This document shows positions 42,546 through 50,601 of a stretch of 64,000 bases of DNA, piece by piece (position 1 is the first letter of the stretch; every line of letters starts with the position of its first letter). The notes under the pieces were generated by a model that saw only the letters and a program-made list of their open reading frames with translations, ran no database searches and was not told where the DNA came from. Source of the DNA: an uncultured Muribaculaceae bacterium (GTDB taxonomy: Bacteria; Bacteroidota; Bacteroidia; Bacteroidales; Muribaculaceae); the NCBI GenBank assembly GCA_958436175.1, contig CAUBJF010000010.1, positions 1 through 64,000 of the forward strand. The letters are read 5' to 3'. Both the position numbers and the translations under genes were made by a program.

Positions 42546-44492
42546 ATGAGTTATCTTAAATTCGATAAGAATCTGCTCATCAACTTGGACCAATCACTGC
42601 CAAAGGAAATGCTCCGTACCAATCAGGCAGGTGCTTACCACTGCACCACCCTGGTAGGGTGCAATACCCGGAAGCAGCACGGCCTGCTGGTCATTCCCAT
42701 CGAAAGTATGGGTGGCAGGCCCCATGTGATGCTGTCGAGTCTCGACGAAACGGTGATTCAGCATGGTGCTCCTTTCAATCTCGGAATACACAGGTACAAA
42801 GGCGGTGTGTACAGCCCCAACGGCCATAAGTATATCCGTGAGTTTGATTGCGAAGGCGTTCCACGCATGACATACCGTGTCGGAGGTGTGATCCTCAACA
42901 AGGAGAAGATCTTTATCAGCCAGGAAAACAGAATATTGATTCGCTACACACTTGTTGAGGCCCATTCGCCGACAACGCTGCGTTTCCGTCCCTTCCTCGC
43001 TTTCCGCGAGGTCAACAGCCTCTGTGTGGCAAACAACGCCATCAACCGCGACATCGTACCCGTCGACAACGGCGTGGCTTCATGCCTTTACGACGGATTC
43101 CCCACACTGTACATGCAGTTCAGCCACAAAGCACAATGGGTCGACGAGCCTAACTGGTACAATGACATAGAATATGTTAAGGATCTCGAACGCGGTGTGC
43201 CCTATTGCGAAGACCTCTGGGTTCCCGGTTACTTCGAGGTGCCTATCAAGAAAGGTGAGAGTATCATATTCTCGGCTGGTATAAGCCCGGTGAATCCGAG
43301 GAACCTCAAGAAAATGTACGAAAACGAGATTGCAAGCCGAACACCCCGTACTTCCTTCTTCAACTGCCTCAAGAACAGTGCTAAGCAGTTCTATATCCGC
43401 AAGGGCGATGCCATGTACCTTATCTCCGGTTTCCCCTGGGGTATCATATTGGCCCGCAATACGTTCATGGCTCTTCCCGGCCTTACTCTCGCCATCGACC
43501 ACCGGGCCGACTACGAGGCTATCATGGATACTGCTCTCAAAGCTCTCCTGCGTTACGCCGACACGGGCGAGAAGAGCGAGACAATCCACGGCATAGAGCA
43601 TCCCGATATACCACTGTGGGCTCTCTGGGCAATACAGCAGTATGCCAAGAGCGTAGGAACCGAAGCCGCTTCCGACAAGTATCTCCAGCCTGTGACTTCA
43701 CTTGTCGACTGGATTCTCCGTGGAGGCCACAACAACCTCTTTGTCGATCCCGAGAGCGGCCTGCTCAGCACTGACGGTCACGACAAGGCTGTGTCCTGGA
43801 TGAATTCCTCGCTCGGAGGCATGCCCGTTATTCGCCGTACAGGGCGTCTGGTGGAATTCAACGCTCTGTGGTACAATGCCCTGATGTTCGCTGCTTCTCT
43901 CGCTGAAAATAAACCCGGCCTCGCTGAACGCCGTGACGCTTGGCTTGCCGAGGCCGAGAAGATGAAGAAACCTTTTGTCGACACTTTCCTCAACGAAAGC
44001 GGTTATCTCTACGACTACGTCGACGGAACTTATGCCGAACCGAGCGTGCGTCCCAACATGGCTATCGCCATAGGCCTCGACTATTCGCCCCTCGACCGCC
44101 GTCAGCGTAAGAGCGTCCTCGACGTGGTGACCCGCGAGCTCCTTACCCCCAAGGGCCTCCGCACACTCTCGCCCAAAAGCTACGGCTACCGCCCCAACTA
44201 CCTCGGATCGCCCGACGAACGCGAGTTCTCGATGCACAACGGCCCCGCCCGCCCCTGGCTCATCGGCTTCTATGCCGACGCATACCTCCGCGTATTCGGC
44301 CTCAGCGGCGTCGGTTATATCGACCGTATGCTCATAGGCTTCGAGGACGAGATGACCAACGGCTGCATCGGCTCTCTCAGCCAGCTCTACGACGGAAATC
44401 CTCCCTACAAGGGGCGTGGCGCTGTAAGCCATGCAACCAACGTAGCCGAAGTGCTCCGCACATACCGCTCCCTCAAACGTTTCGAACAATAA
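42546..44492 (+). CDS. Glycogen debranching enzyme
   Basis: Amylo-alpha-1,6-glucosidase-type protein of 648 aa, predicted to remove alpha-1,6 branch stubs of glycogen. An N-terminal beta domain (GDE_N type, about 20-260: 'TNQAGAYHCTTLVGCNTRKQHGLLVIPI') is followed by an alpha/alpha-barrel (about 285-640) with family landmarks 'FPWGIILARNTFMALPGLTLA', 'FVDPESGLLSTDG', 'GRLVEFNALWYNAL', 'VRPNMAIAIGLDYSPL' and 'EFSMHNGPARPWLIGFYADAY'. Codons end mostly in C, suggesting strong expression. First gene of the cluster with GT4 and GH57 genes; this trio is common in Bacteroidales and suggests intracellular storage glucan turnover. Confidence 0.9.
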   Translation: MSYLKFDKNLLINLDQSLPKEMLRTNQAGAYHCTTLVGCNTRKQHGLLVIPIESMGGRPHVMLSSLDETVIQHGAPFNLGIHRYKGGVYSPNGHKYIREFDCEGVPRMTYRVGGVILNKEKIFISQENRILIRYTLVEAHSPTTLRFRPFLAFREVNSLCVANNAINRDIVPVDNGVASCLYDGFPTLYMQFSHKAQWVDEPNWYNDIEYVKDLERGVPYCEDLWVPGYFEVPIKKGESIIFSAGISPVNPRNLKKMYENEIASRTPRTSFFNCLKNSAKQFYIRKGDAMYLISGFPWGIILARNTFMALPGLTLAIDHRADYEAIMDTALKALLRYADTGEKSETIHGIEHPDIPLWALWAIQQYAKSVGTEAASDKYLQPVTSLVDWILRGGHNNLFVDPESGLLSTDGHDKAVSWMNSSLGGMPVIRRTGRLVEFNALWYNALMFAASLAENKPGLAERRDAWLAEAEKMKKPFVDTFLNESGYLYDYVDGTYAEPSVRPNMAIAIGLDYSPLDRRQRKSVLDVVTRELLTPKGLRTLSPKSYGYRPNYLGSPDEREFSMHNGPARPWLIGFYADAYLRVFGLSGVGYIDRMLIGFEDEMTNGCIGSLSQLYDGNPPYKGRGAVSHATNVAEVLRTYRSLKRFEQ

Positions 44493-44518
44493 TTCCCTAA
44501 CCATCTACTCGACCATAT

Positions 44519-45784
44519 ATGAAAGCTTTAATGTTCGGTTGGGAATTCCCTCCCCATATTCTCGGCGGTCTCGGTACGGCAAGCTACGGCCTGACACGCG
44601 GTATGTGGGAATGTGGCGACATGGATATCACGTTCGTCATTCCCAAGCCTTTCGGCGACGAGGACAAGAGTTTCGCCAACATCATCGGTATGTCGCAGGT
44701 TCCTGTGGCCTGGCGTGATGTCAACCGCGACTATGTCGAATCTCGTATCGGCAACCTGATGAATCCGGACCTGTACTACCGTCTCCGCGACCATATCTAT
44801 GCCGATTTCAACTACATGCGTACTAACGATCTCGGCTGTATCGAGTTCTCCGGCAAATATCCTTCGAACCTCCTGGAGGAAATCAACAACTACTCTATCA
44901 CAGCCGGTGTGCTCGCACGTACACTCGACTTCGATATCATCCACAGCCACGACTGGCTGACCTATCCTGCCGGCATACATGCCAAGCAGGTGACGGGCAA
45001 GCCCCTTGTTATCCACGTCCATGCCACCGAATACGACCGTTCGCGCGGTAAGCCCAATCCTACTGTCTACGGCATCGAACGCGACGGCATGACACATGCC
45101 GACCATATCATTACTGTCAGCAACCTCACTCGCCAGACCGTCATCGACCACTACGGTGTCGACCCCTCCAAGGTCACCACTGTACATAACGCCGTGATAC
45201 CCTTGAGCCAGGACCTCCTCGACATAGAGATGCCACGTGCTACAAAAGAGAAAGTCGTAACTTTCCTTGGACGTATCACAATGCAGAAAGGTCCCGAATA
45301 CTTCGTCGAAGCCGCCGTCAAGGTGCTTAAGAACTGCTCCAACGTGCGCTTCGTCATGGCCGGTTCCGGCGATATGATGAACCAGATGATCGACCTTGCC
45401 GCCGAGCGCGGCATCGCCGACCGCTTCCACTTCCCCGGATTCCAGAAAGGACGCCAGGTCTACGAGATGCTCAAGGCCAGCGATGTATATATCATGCCCT
45501 CCGTATCCGAACCTTTCGGTATATCGCCTCTGGAAGCAATGCAGATGGGTGTCCCCAGCATCATATCAAAGCAGAGCGGTTGCGCCGAAATCCTCGACTG
45601 CGTTATCAAGACCGACTACTGGGATGTCGATGCCATGGCCGATGCCATACATGCCATCATTTCCTATCCGGCTCTCTACAAGCAGCTCCGTGAAGACGGT
45701 CTCGCCGAAGTGGCCCAGATCACATGGGACAAGGCAGGCCGGAAAGTCATCAACATCTATAACAAGGTGCTTGGAAGAAACTAA
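44519..45784 (+). CDS. GT4 glycosyltransferase, putative glycogen synthase
   Basis: GT-B glycosyltransferase of 421 aa. N-terminal 'MFGWEFPPHILGGLGTASYGLTRGM' contains the GGLG loop typical of glycogen/starch synthases and GT4 relatives. The middle has 'IIHSHDWLTYPAGIHAK' near 145 and 'HVHATEYDRSRGKPNPTVYGIERDGMTHADHIITVSN' near 165-200. The C-terminal donor site is 'PSVSEPFGISPLEAMQMGVPSIISKQSGCAEIL' near 325-360. In this context, between debranching enzyme and GH57, it most likely elongates alpha-1,4-glucan. Donor (ADP- or UDP-glucose) cannot be told. It is 26 bp downstream of the debranching gene. Confidence 0.88.
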   Translation: MKALMFGWEFPPHILGGLGTASYGLTRGMWECGDMDITFVIPKPFGDEDKSFANIIGMSQVPVAWRDVNRDYVESRIGNLMNPDLYYRLRDHIYADFNYMRTNDLGCIEFSGKYPSNLLEEINNYSITAGVLARTLDFDIIHSHDWLTYPAGIHAKQVTGKPLVIHVHATEYDRSRGKPNPTVYGIERDGMTHADHIITVSNLTRQTVIDHYGVDPSKVTTVHNAVIPLSQDLLDIEMPRATKEKVVTFLGRITMQKGPEYFVEAAVKVLKNCSNVRFVMAGSGDMMNQMIDLAAERGIADRFHFPGFQKGRQVYEMLKASDVYIMPSVSEPFGISPLEAMQMGVPSIISKQSGCAEILDCVIKTDYWDVDAMADAIHAIISYPALYKQLREDGLAEVAQITWDKAGRKVINIYNKVLGRN

Positions 45785-45822
45785 CCTATTTCTAACTCGT
45801 CAACAAAACACAGAAACAGAAT

Positions 45823-47217
45823 ATGAAAGCTATCTGCTTCAATTTCGAAATACATCAGCCGTTCCGTCTGAAACGCTATCGTTTCTTCGACATCGGCCGT
45901 GACCACTATTACTTCGACGACTTCCTCAACGACGATATCGTCAGCCGCGTGGCTCACAACTCCTACATTCCTGCCGCCGAGACTCTTCTGCGTATGATAG
46001 AGCAGAGCGGCGGCAAGTTCCGCTGTTCCATAGCCATTTCCGGCATCGCGTTCGAACAGTTCGAGCTATATGTACCTGAGTTCCTCGATCTCCTGAAGCG
46101 TCTCGCCGACACAGGATGCGTCGAATTCGTGGCACAGCCATATGCCTTCTCCCTGGCAAGCCTCATAGACCCCGAGGAATTCGCACAGCAGATCCGCGAC
46201 ACCTGCTCGCTGCTCAAGAACCGTTTCGGCGTGACCCCCAAGGTGGTACGCAACACCGAGCTTATCTACTTCGACGACCTTGCCCCGCAGCTTGTTGAAC
46301 TCGGCTTCAAGGGCGCTCTCACAGAAGGTGCCAAGCACATCCTCGGCTGGAAATCGCCTAACTACGTCTACACTGCCGCTTCCGCCCCCAAGCTGAAACT
46401 CCTGCTCCGCAACAGCAAGCTCAGCGACGATATCGCTTTCCGCTTCAGCGACAGCTCGTGGCCTGAATTCCCCCTCACCGCCGACAAGTACATGGACTGG
46501 ATCGCATCCACCCCGGCCGAAGAGCAGATTGTCAATATATTCCTCAACATGGAAGTGTTCGGCGACCTCCAGCCCTCGACAACAGGCATATTCCAGTTCC
46601 TCGAAGCCCTTCCGCGCTTCGCTGCCGAACGCGGCATCGACTTCCTGACACCATCTGAGGCTATCTCCAAAATCAAGCCCGTCGGCGAGCTCAGCGTCAT
46701 GCACCCCATATCGTCGGCCGACGAGGCTCGCGACACCTCCGCATGGCTCGGCAACCACATGCAGAACGATGCTTTCCAGAAACTATACTCTGTAGCAGAA
46801 CGTGTACGCAAGTGTGACAACCGTCGTCTCAAGCAGGACTTCTCGTATCTCCAGACATGCGACCATCTCTTCTATATGAGCACCAAGCGCATGGCCGACG
46901 GTTCGCTCCACAGCCTTTTCAGCCCCTATGAGACCCCGTTTGCCGCTTTTACGAACTACATGAACGTGCTTGCCGACTTCCTCATGCGTGTCGAAGAAGA
47001 ATTCCCTTCGAAGGTCGACAACGAGGAGCTCAACTCGCTCCTGCTCACCATCGCAAACCAGGGCGACGAAATCGAGGCTCTCAACAAAGAACTCGCCTCG
47101 ATGCGCAAAAATGTCGAGCAGTACAATATCGAGCATAAGCTGCGCAAGGAAGAAACCCCAGCCGCCGAGGCTCCTGCCAAAAAAACTCGTAAAGTTGCCA
47201 AAAAGGCTGCTAAATAA
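45823..47217 (+). CDS. GH57 glucan enzyme with basic C-terminal tail
   Basis: Glycoside hydrolase family 57 protein of 464 aa (alpha-amylase or branching-type activity). GH57 motif 1 'HQP' is at 11-13; the predicted nucleophile Glu146 is in 'RNTELIYFDD'; the predicted acid/base Asp248 is in 'NMEVFGD'. Catalytic barrel about 1-290, helical domain about 290-400. After that the chain has a coiled coil (about 400-445, 'LLLTIANQGDEIEALNKELASMRKNVEQ') and ends in an Ala/Lys-rich tail (APAKKTRKVAKKAAK) that is not part of the GH57 fold. Third gene of the cluster. Which reaction it performs cannot be settled from the motifs. Confidence 0.87.
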   Translation: MKAICFNFEIHQPFRLKRYRFFDIGRDHYYFDDFLNDDIVSRVAHNSYIPAAETLLRMIEQSGGKFRCSIAISGIAFEQFELYVPEFLDLLKRLADTGCVEFVAQPYAFSLASLIDPEEFAQQIRDTCSLLKNRFGVTPKVVRNTELIYFDDLAPQLVELGFKGALTEGAKHILGWKSPNYVYTAASAPKLKLLLRNSKLSDDIAFRFSDSSWPEFPLTADKYMDWIASTPAEEQIVNIFLNMEVFGDLQPSTTGIFQFLEALPRFAAERGIDFLTPSEAISKIKPVGELSVMHPISSADEARDTSAWLGNHMQNDAFQKLYSVAERVRKCDNRRLKQDFSYLQTCDHLFYMSTKRMADGSLHSLFSPYETPFAAFTNYMNVLADFLMRVEEEFPSKVDNEELNSLLLTIANQGDEIEALNKELASMRKNVEQYNIEHKLRKEETPAAEAPAKKTRKVAKKAAK

Positions 47218-47236
47218 ACCCTGACAAACCGGTTAT

Positions 47237-47273
47237 AAGGGTGTGCGTCCTGTAATACGGGGCGTACACCCTT
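47237..47273 (+). terminator. Hairpin after the GH57 gene
   Basis: An 11-bp stem (47237-47247 with 47263-47273, one G-T pair), extendable inside by three pairs, lies 20 nt after the GH57 stop. No T run follows, so it may be an RNA-stabilising or weak termination structure rather than a standard intrinsic terminator. Confidence 0.5.
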
Positions 47274-47291
47274 AGCCGCTTAATAATCTCT

Positions 47292-47927
47292 ATGCTCCCC
47301 GACAAATACACAATCACTATCGGACGTACTTTCGGCAGCGGCGGTCGTGCCCTCGGCCGTGCCATCGCCGAGCGTCTCGGTATAGACTTCTACGACAAGA
47401 AACTCCTCGTCGAGGCTGCCGCAAAGGCCGGCCTTAATATGGAGTATGTCGAAAAAAACGACGAACGCGCCCCCAGTCTCATCGGTGGCATCATACCCTT
47501 CTCCATGGGCTTCTATCCCATGTCCTGGATTGGCAATCCTTCGGGAGGGGCAGCCGACAACACATACAATGCCCTGCGTGAATACATGCATGAGCTGGCG
47601 GCTTCGAAACCGTGCGTCATAGTAGGCCGCAGCGCCGACTATGTCCTGCGCGACCTTCCCAACGTCGTCAATCTCTTTGTCCATGCGCCTGTCGAAGAGT
47701 GCGTCCGCCGTATTCTCAGCCGTTGCGACGCTATCGACGAGAACCAGGCCCGTACCTTGTTCGAGAAGACGAATAAACTGAGAGCCAATTTCTATAATTT
47801 CTACACCGACAAGCGCTGGGGCTACGCCGAGAGTTACGACCTCAGTCTCGACTCGTCGTCTCTGTCTATGGACGAGCTGGCCGATTTCGTCATCGGATAC
47901 GTACACCGCAGGCTTGACAAGAAATAA
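47292..47927 (+). CDS. Cytidylate kinase-like family protein
   Basis: P-loop protein of 211 aa related to bacterial cytidylate kinase. The P-loop has the variant 'GRTFGSGGRALGRAIAERLG' (residues 11-30), as in the cytidylate-kinase-like2 family; 'VIVGRSADYVLRD' near 110 and the Arg-containing lid 'CVRRILSRCD' follow. A Gly/Pro-rich insertion (about 60-95) takes the place of the usual NMP-binding segment, so the phosphate acceptor is uncertain. It heads a plus-strand run ending with polA. Confidence 0.78.
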   Translation: MLPDKYTITIGRTFGSGGRALGRAIAERLGIDFYDKKLLVEAAAKAGLNMEYVEKNDERAPSLIGGIIPFSMGFYPMSWIGNPSGGAADNTYNALREYMHELAASKPCVIVGRSADYVLRDLPNVVNLFVHAPVEECVRRILSRCDAIDENQARTLFEKTNKLRANFYNFYTDKRWGYAESYDLSLDSSSLSMDELADFVIGYVHRRLDKK

Positions 47928-47931
47928 CGCG

Positions 47932-48744
47932 ATGAGAAGACATTTTCTGACACTGATACTCCTCCTGGTGGCTGTCGCCGCCTCCGCTTTCAAGGCCGAC
48001 ACTGTCACAGTCGCCTCGAAGTACCTCGACACGCCGATGAAGGTTACCGTACTGACTCCCGACGGTGCTGCCGGACAGCGTTTCCCGACGGTATATCTTC
48101 TTAACGGCTTCAGCGGCGACTACCGCGCCTGGACGCAGACCACGGAGCCTCGCTTAGGTGAAATTGCCGACCGCTACGGCATGGTCTTTGTCATGCCCGA
48201 CGGCCGCGACAGCTGGTACTGGGACTCGCCGGTCAACAGCGGCCTGCAGATGGAATCCTTTATCACCAAGACGCTCGTGCCGTACATCGACAGCAAGTTC
48301 CCGACGATTCCGGAGGTTTCAAAACGTGCCATAACAGGCTTGAGCATGGGTGGCCATGGCTCCATCTATCTTGCCGCACGCCATCCCGAAATTTTCGGCT
48401 CGGCAGGCAGTATGAGCGGTGGTGTCGATATCCGTCCTTTCCCGAAAAGCTGGAACATGAGCAAGCTTCTCGGCAAGACATATGCTGAAGATGCCCCCCT
48501 GTGGGACAGTCATACCGTTGCCACGATGGTTCCACAGATCAAGAAGGCCGGCATCAACCTGATATTCGACTGCGGCAGCGAGGATTTCTTTGCAAAGGTC
48601 AATGCCGACTTCCATCATGCTCTTCTCGATGCCGGTGTGCCGCACGACTATACTTCGCGTCCCGGCAACCATTCGCACTCCTATTGGAGGAACTCTCTCA
48701 AATACCACCTCCTTTACTTCAACGAGGTATTCAAAAAGAAATGA
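47932..48744 (+). CDS. Exported esterase (alpha/beta hydrolase)
   Basis: Predicted secreted serine esterase of 270 aa of the esterase D / feruloyl-esterase type (tributyrin or acyl ester targets possible). Signal peptide about residues 1-18 ends in ASAF. Nucleophile elbow GLSMGG near residue 137, with the oxyanion-loop 'YLLNGFSGDYRAW' near 54 and the late 'NHSHSYW' carrying the catalytic His near 249. Start 47932 gives the signal; the in-frame TTG 47914 overlaps the previous gene. Its stop overlaps the recF start (ATGA). Confidence 0.85.
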   Translation: MRRHFLTLILLLVAVAASAFKADTVTVASKYLDTPMKVTVLTPDGAAGQRFPTVYLLNGFSGDYRAWTQTTEPRLGEIADRYGMVFVMPDGRDSWYWDSPVNSGLQMESFITKTLVPYIDSKFPTIPEVSKRAITGLSMGGHGSIYLAARHPEIFGSAGSMSGGVDIRPFPKSWNMSKLLGKTYAEDAPLWDSHTVATMVPQIKKAGINLIFDCGSEDFFAKVNADFHHALLDAGVPHDYTSRPGNHSHSYWRNSLKYHLLYFNEVFKKK

Positions 48745-49862
48745 TACTGCGCAGCCTCCGCCTCACCGGTTTCAAGAACATAGCCTCGGCAGAGCTGGAA
48801 TTCTCGCCCAAAATCAACTGTTTCCTCGGCGATAACGGTATGGGTAAGAGCAATCTGCTCGATGCCCTCTATTTCCTGAGCTTCTGCAAGAGCTTCACGG
48901 GAGCCGCCGATGCCATGCTCGTGCGGCGCGGCGATAGCTTCTCCCTGCTGCAGGCACGCTACATGCGCCGGGGCCTCGACGAGGTCCTGACAGCCTCTGT
49001 CCAGCAGGGCCGTCGCAAGCTTTTCAAGCGTTCAGGCAAGCAGTACAACCGTCTATCCGACCATATCGGTGCGTTTCCCCTGGTCATTGTCTCGCCTGCC
49101 GACATGTATCTCGTCAGCGGCGAGCCGTCGGAGCGTCGCCGCTTCATAGACCAGATAATATCGCAGCGCGATGCCCGATACCTCGACGCTCTCATCCGCT
49201 ACAATTCAGCCCTCGAGCAGCGCAACCGCCTCCTGCGCGAGGAATGTGCCGACCGTGGGGTCTTCGAAGCTCTTGAGGCCCAGATGGAAGTGGCTGGCTC
49301 ATACATCACTCGCAGACGCCGTGAGAACATAGAACGGCTCGGTGTTATTTTCGAACCGTATTATTGTGCGGTGGCTGCATGCGACGAACGTGCGGAGATC
49401 CGCTACGTTGCCAAAGACTATGAGGAAGGAGGCGGCCTGGCGGCGCACCTGAAGACAACGCGCGACCGCGACATGATACTGAAGCATACCGCCTCGGGGC
49501 CGCATCGCGACGACATCGAGTTCCTGCTTGACGGCATGCCCCTGCGCCGATGCGCCTCACAGGGACAGACCAAGACATTCACGTCCGCGCTACGCTTCGC
49601 ACAGTACGACCTGCTGCGCGAGAGTCTCGGTATGAACCCGCTGCTGCTTCTCGATGATATCTTCGACAAGCTCGATGCAGGGCGCGTACGCCGCATAATG
49701 TCGCTGGTCGGCTCCTCCGATACCTTCGGTCAGATTTTCATTACAGATACCAACCGCCGTCATCTCGACGAAATCGTGGCAGACATACCCGATACACATA
49801 CCCCCGGCAGCTACCGACTCTGGCATGTCGAGAACGGCACCTTCACACCACTGTTATCATGA
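48741..49862 (+). CDS. recF: DNA replication and repair protein RecF
   Basis: ABC-type ATPase of 373 aa acting at gaps in damaged DNA with RecO and RecR to load RecA. Walker A 'GDNGMGKSN' (about 30-38), the 'RRRFID' segment near 134-139, the signature-like 'ASQGQTKTF' near 272, and Walker B 'PLLLLDDIFDKLD' near 299-311. The start codon at 48741 overlaps the esterase stop. Tight linkage with DUF721 downstream is typical in this phylum. Confidence 0.95.
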   Translation: MILRSLRLTGFKNIASAELEFSPKINCFLGDNGMGKSNLLDALYFLSFCKSFTGAADAMLVRRGDSFSLLQARYMRRGLDEVLTASVQQGRRKLFKRSGKQYNRLSDHIGAFPLVIVSPADMYLVSGEPSERRRFIDQIISQRDARYLDALIRYNSALEQRNRLLREECADRGVFEALEAQMEVAGSYITRRRRENIERLGVIFEPYYCAVAACDERAEIRYVAKDYEEGGGLAAHLKTTRDRDMILKHTASGPHRDDIEFLLDGMPLRRCASQGQTKTFTSALRFAQYDLLRESLGMNPLLLLDDIFDKLDAGRVRRIMSLVGSSDTFGQIFITDTNRRHLDEIVADIPDTHTPGSYRLWHVENGTFTPLLS

Positions 49863-50149
49863 AGCGTTCCGAACCACTCCGTGTCGACGAGATTATAGAG
49901 AAGATGGTGACCGCCACGGGTCTGCGTCCGCAGTTCCAGGCCCACAGCATCGAGAACGTATGGCCCGATGTCGTCGGCAAGCATATCAACGCGTTCACCT
50001 CGCGTGTCTATGTCCGCGAGCGCACGCTTCATGTCCATATCACTTCGGCACCCCTCAAAGAAGAGCTCGGGTATATGCGCGAGCTGCTCGTCAAGCAGCT
50101 AAACCGTGCCGCCGGTGCCGACGTTATCAATAATATAGCTATCCATTGA
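49859..50149 (+). CDS. DUF721 (DciA-like) protein
   Basis: Small protein of 96 aa with the DUF721 domain covering all of it ('LRVDEIIEKMVTATGLRPQFQAHSIENVWPDVVGKHINAFTSRVYVRERTLHVHITSAPLKEEL'). Relatives in many bacteria include DciA, which helps load replicative helicase; whether this short Bacteroidota form does so is not known. It overlaps recF by 4 bp and its TGA overlaps the thioesterase ATG. Context with recF and polA supports a DNA-related role. Confidence 0.88.
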   Translation: MKRSEPLRVDEIIEKMVTATGLRPQFQAHSIENVWPDVVGKHINAFTSRVYVRERTLHVHITSAPLKEELGYMRELLVKQLNRAAGADVINNIAIH

Positions 50150-50592
50150 TGAATAAATCACGTATCCCCGCTCCCTCCTTCGAGTTCCGTCACCGTTGTC
50201 CCGTCCAGATACGCTTCAACGATATCGATATGTTCGGACACCTCAACAATTCGGTGTATTTCCAGTTCGCCGACCTTGCCAAGGCCCGCTACTTCATGCA
50301 GATGGTAGGCGGCCGCTTCAATCCCAAGGAAATAGGCACCGTCGTTGCCAATGTGAACTGCAATTTTTATGCCCCGACATTTTTTGAAGAAAAAATAGAG
50401 GTGCTGACAGCCGTTGCCTCGATTTCTACCCATTCCCTGAAAATGGAGCAGCGTATCGTCAACGACAAGGGCGACGTGAAGTGCATCATCGAGACCGTCA
50501 TGGTATGTTTCGACCCCTCGACGGGCGAGACGACTCCCGTCACCGACCAGTGGCGCAACTATATTACCCAATACGAAGGCCGAGCCTTCTGA
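50149..50592 (+). CDS. Acyl-CoA thioesterase (4HBT family)
   Basis: Hot-dog fold thioesterase of 147 aa. The catalytic-loop signature 'RFNDIDMFGHLNNSVYFQF' (about 21-39) has the Asp and the HxNN pattern typical of the YbgC/4HBT group. Start ATG 50149 overlaps the DUF721 stop (TGATG). Located between DUF721 and polA, 9 bp before polA; a direct role with them is not implied. Substrate acyl chain cannot be inferred. Confidence 0.88.
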   Translation: MNKSRIPAPSFEFRHRCPVQIRFNDIDMFGHLNNSVYFQFADLAKARYFMQMVGGRFNPKEIGTVVANVNCNFYAPTFFEEKIEVLTAVASISTHSLKMEQRIVNDKGDVKCIIETVMVCFDPSTGETTPVTDQWRNYITQYEGRAF

Positions 50593-50601
50593 CAAACAGA
50601 T

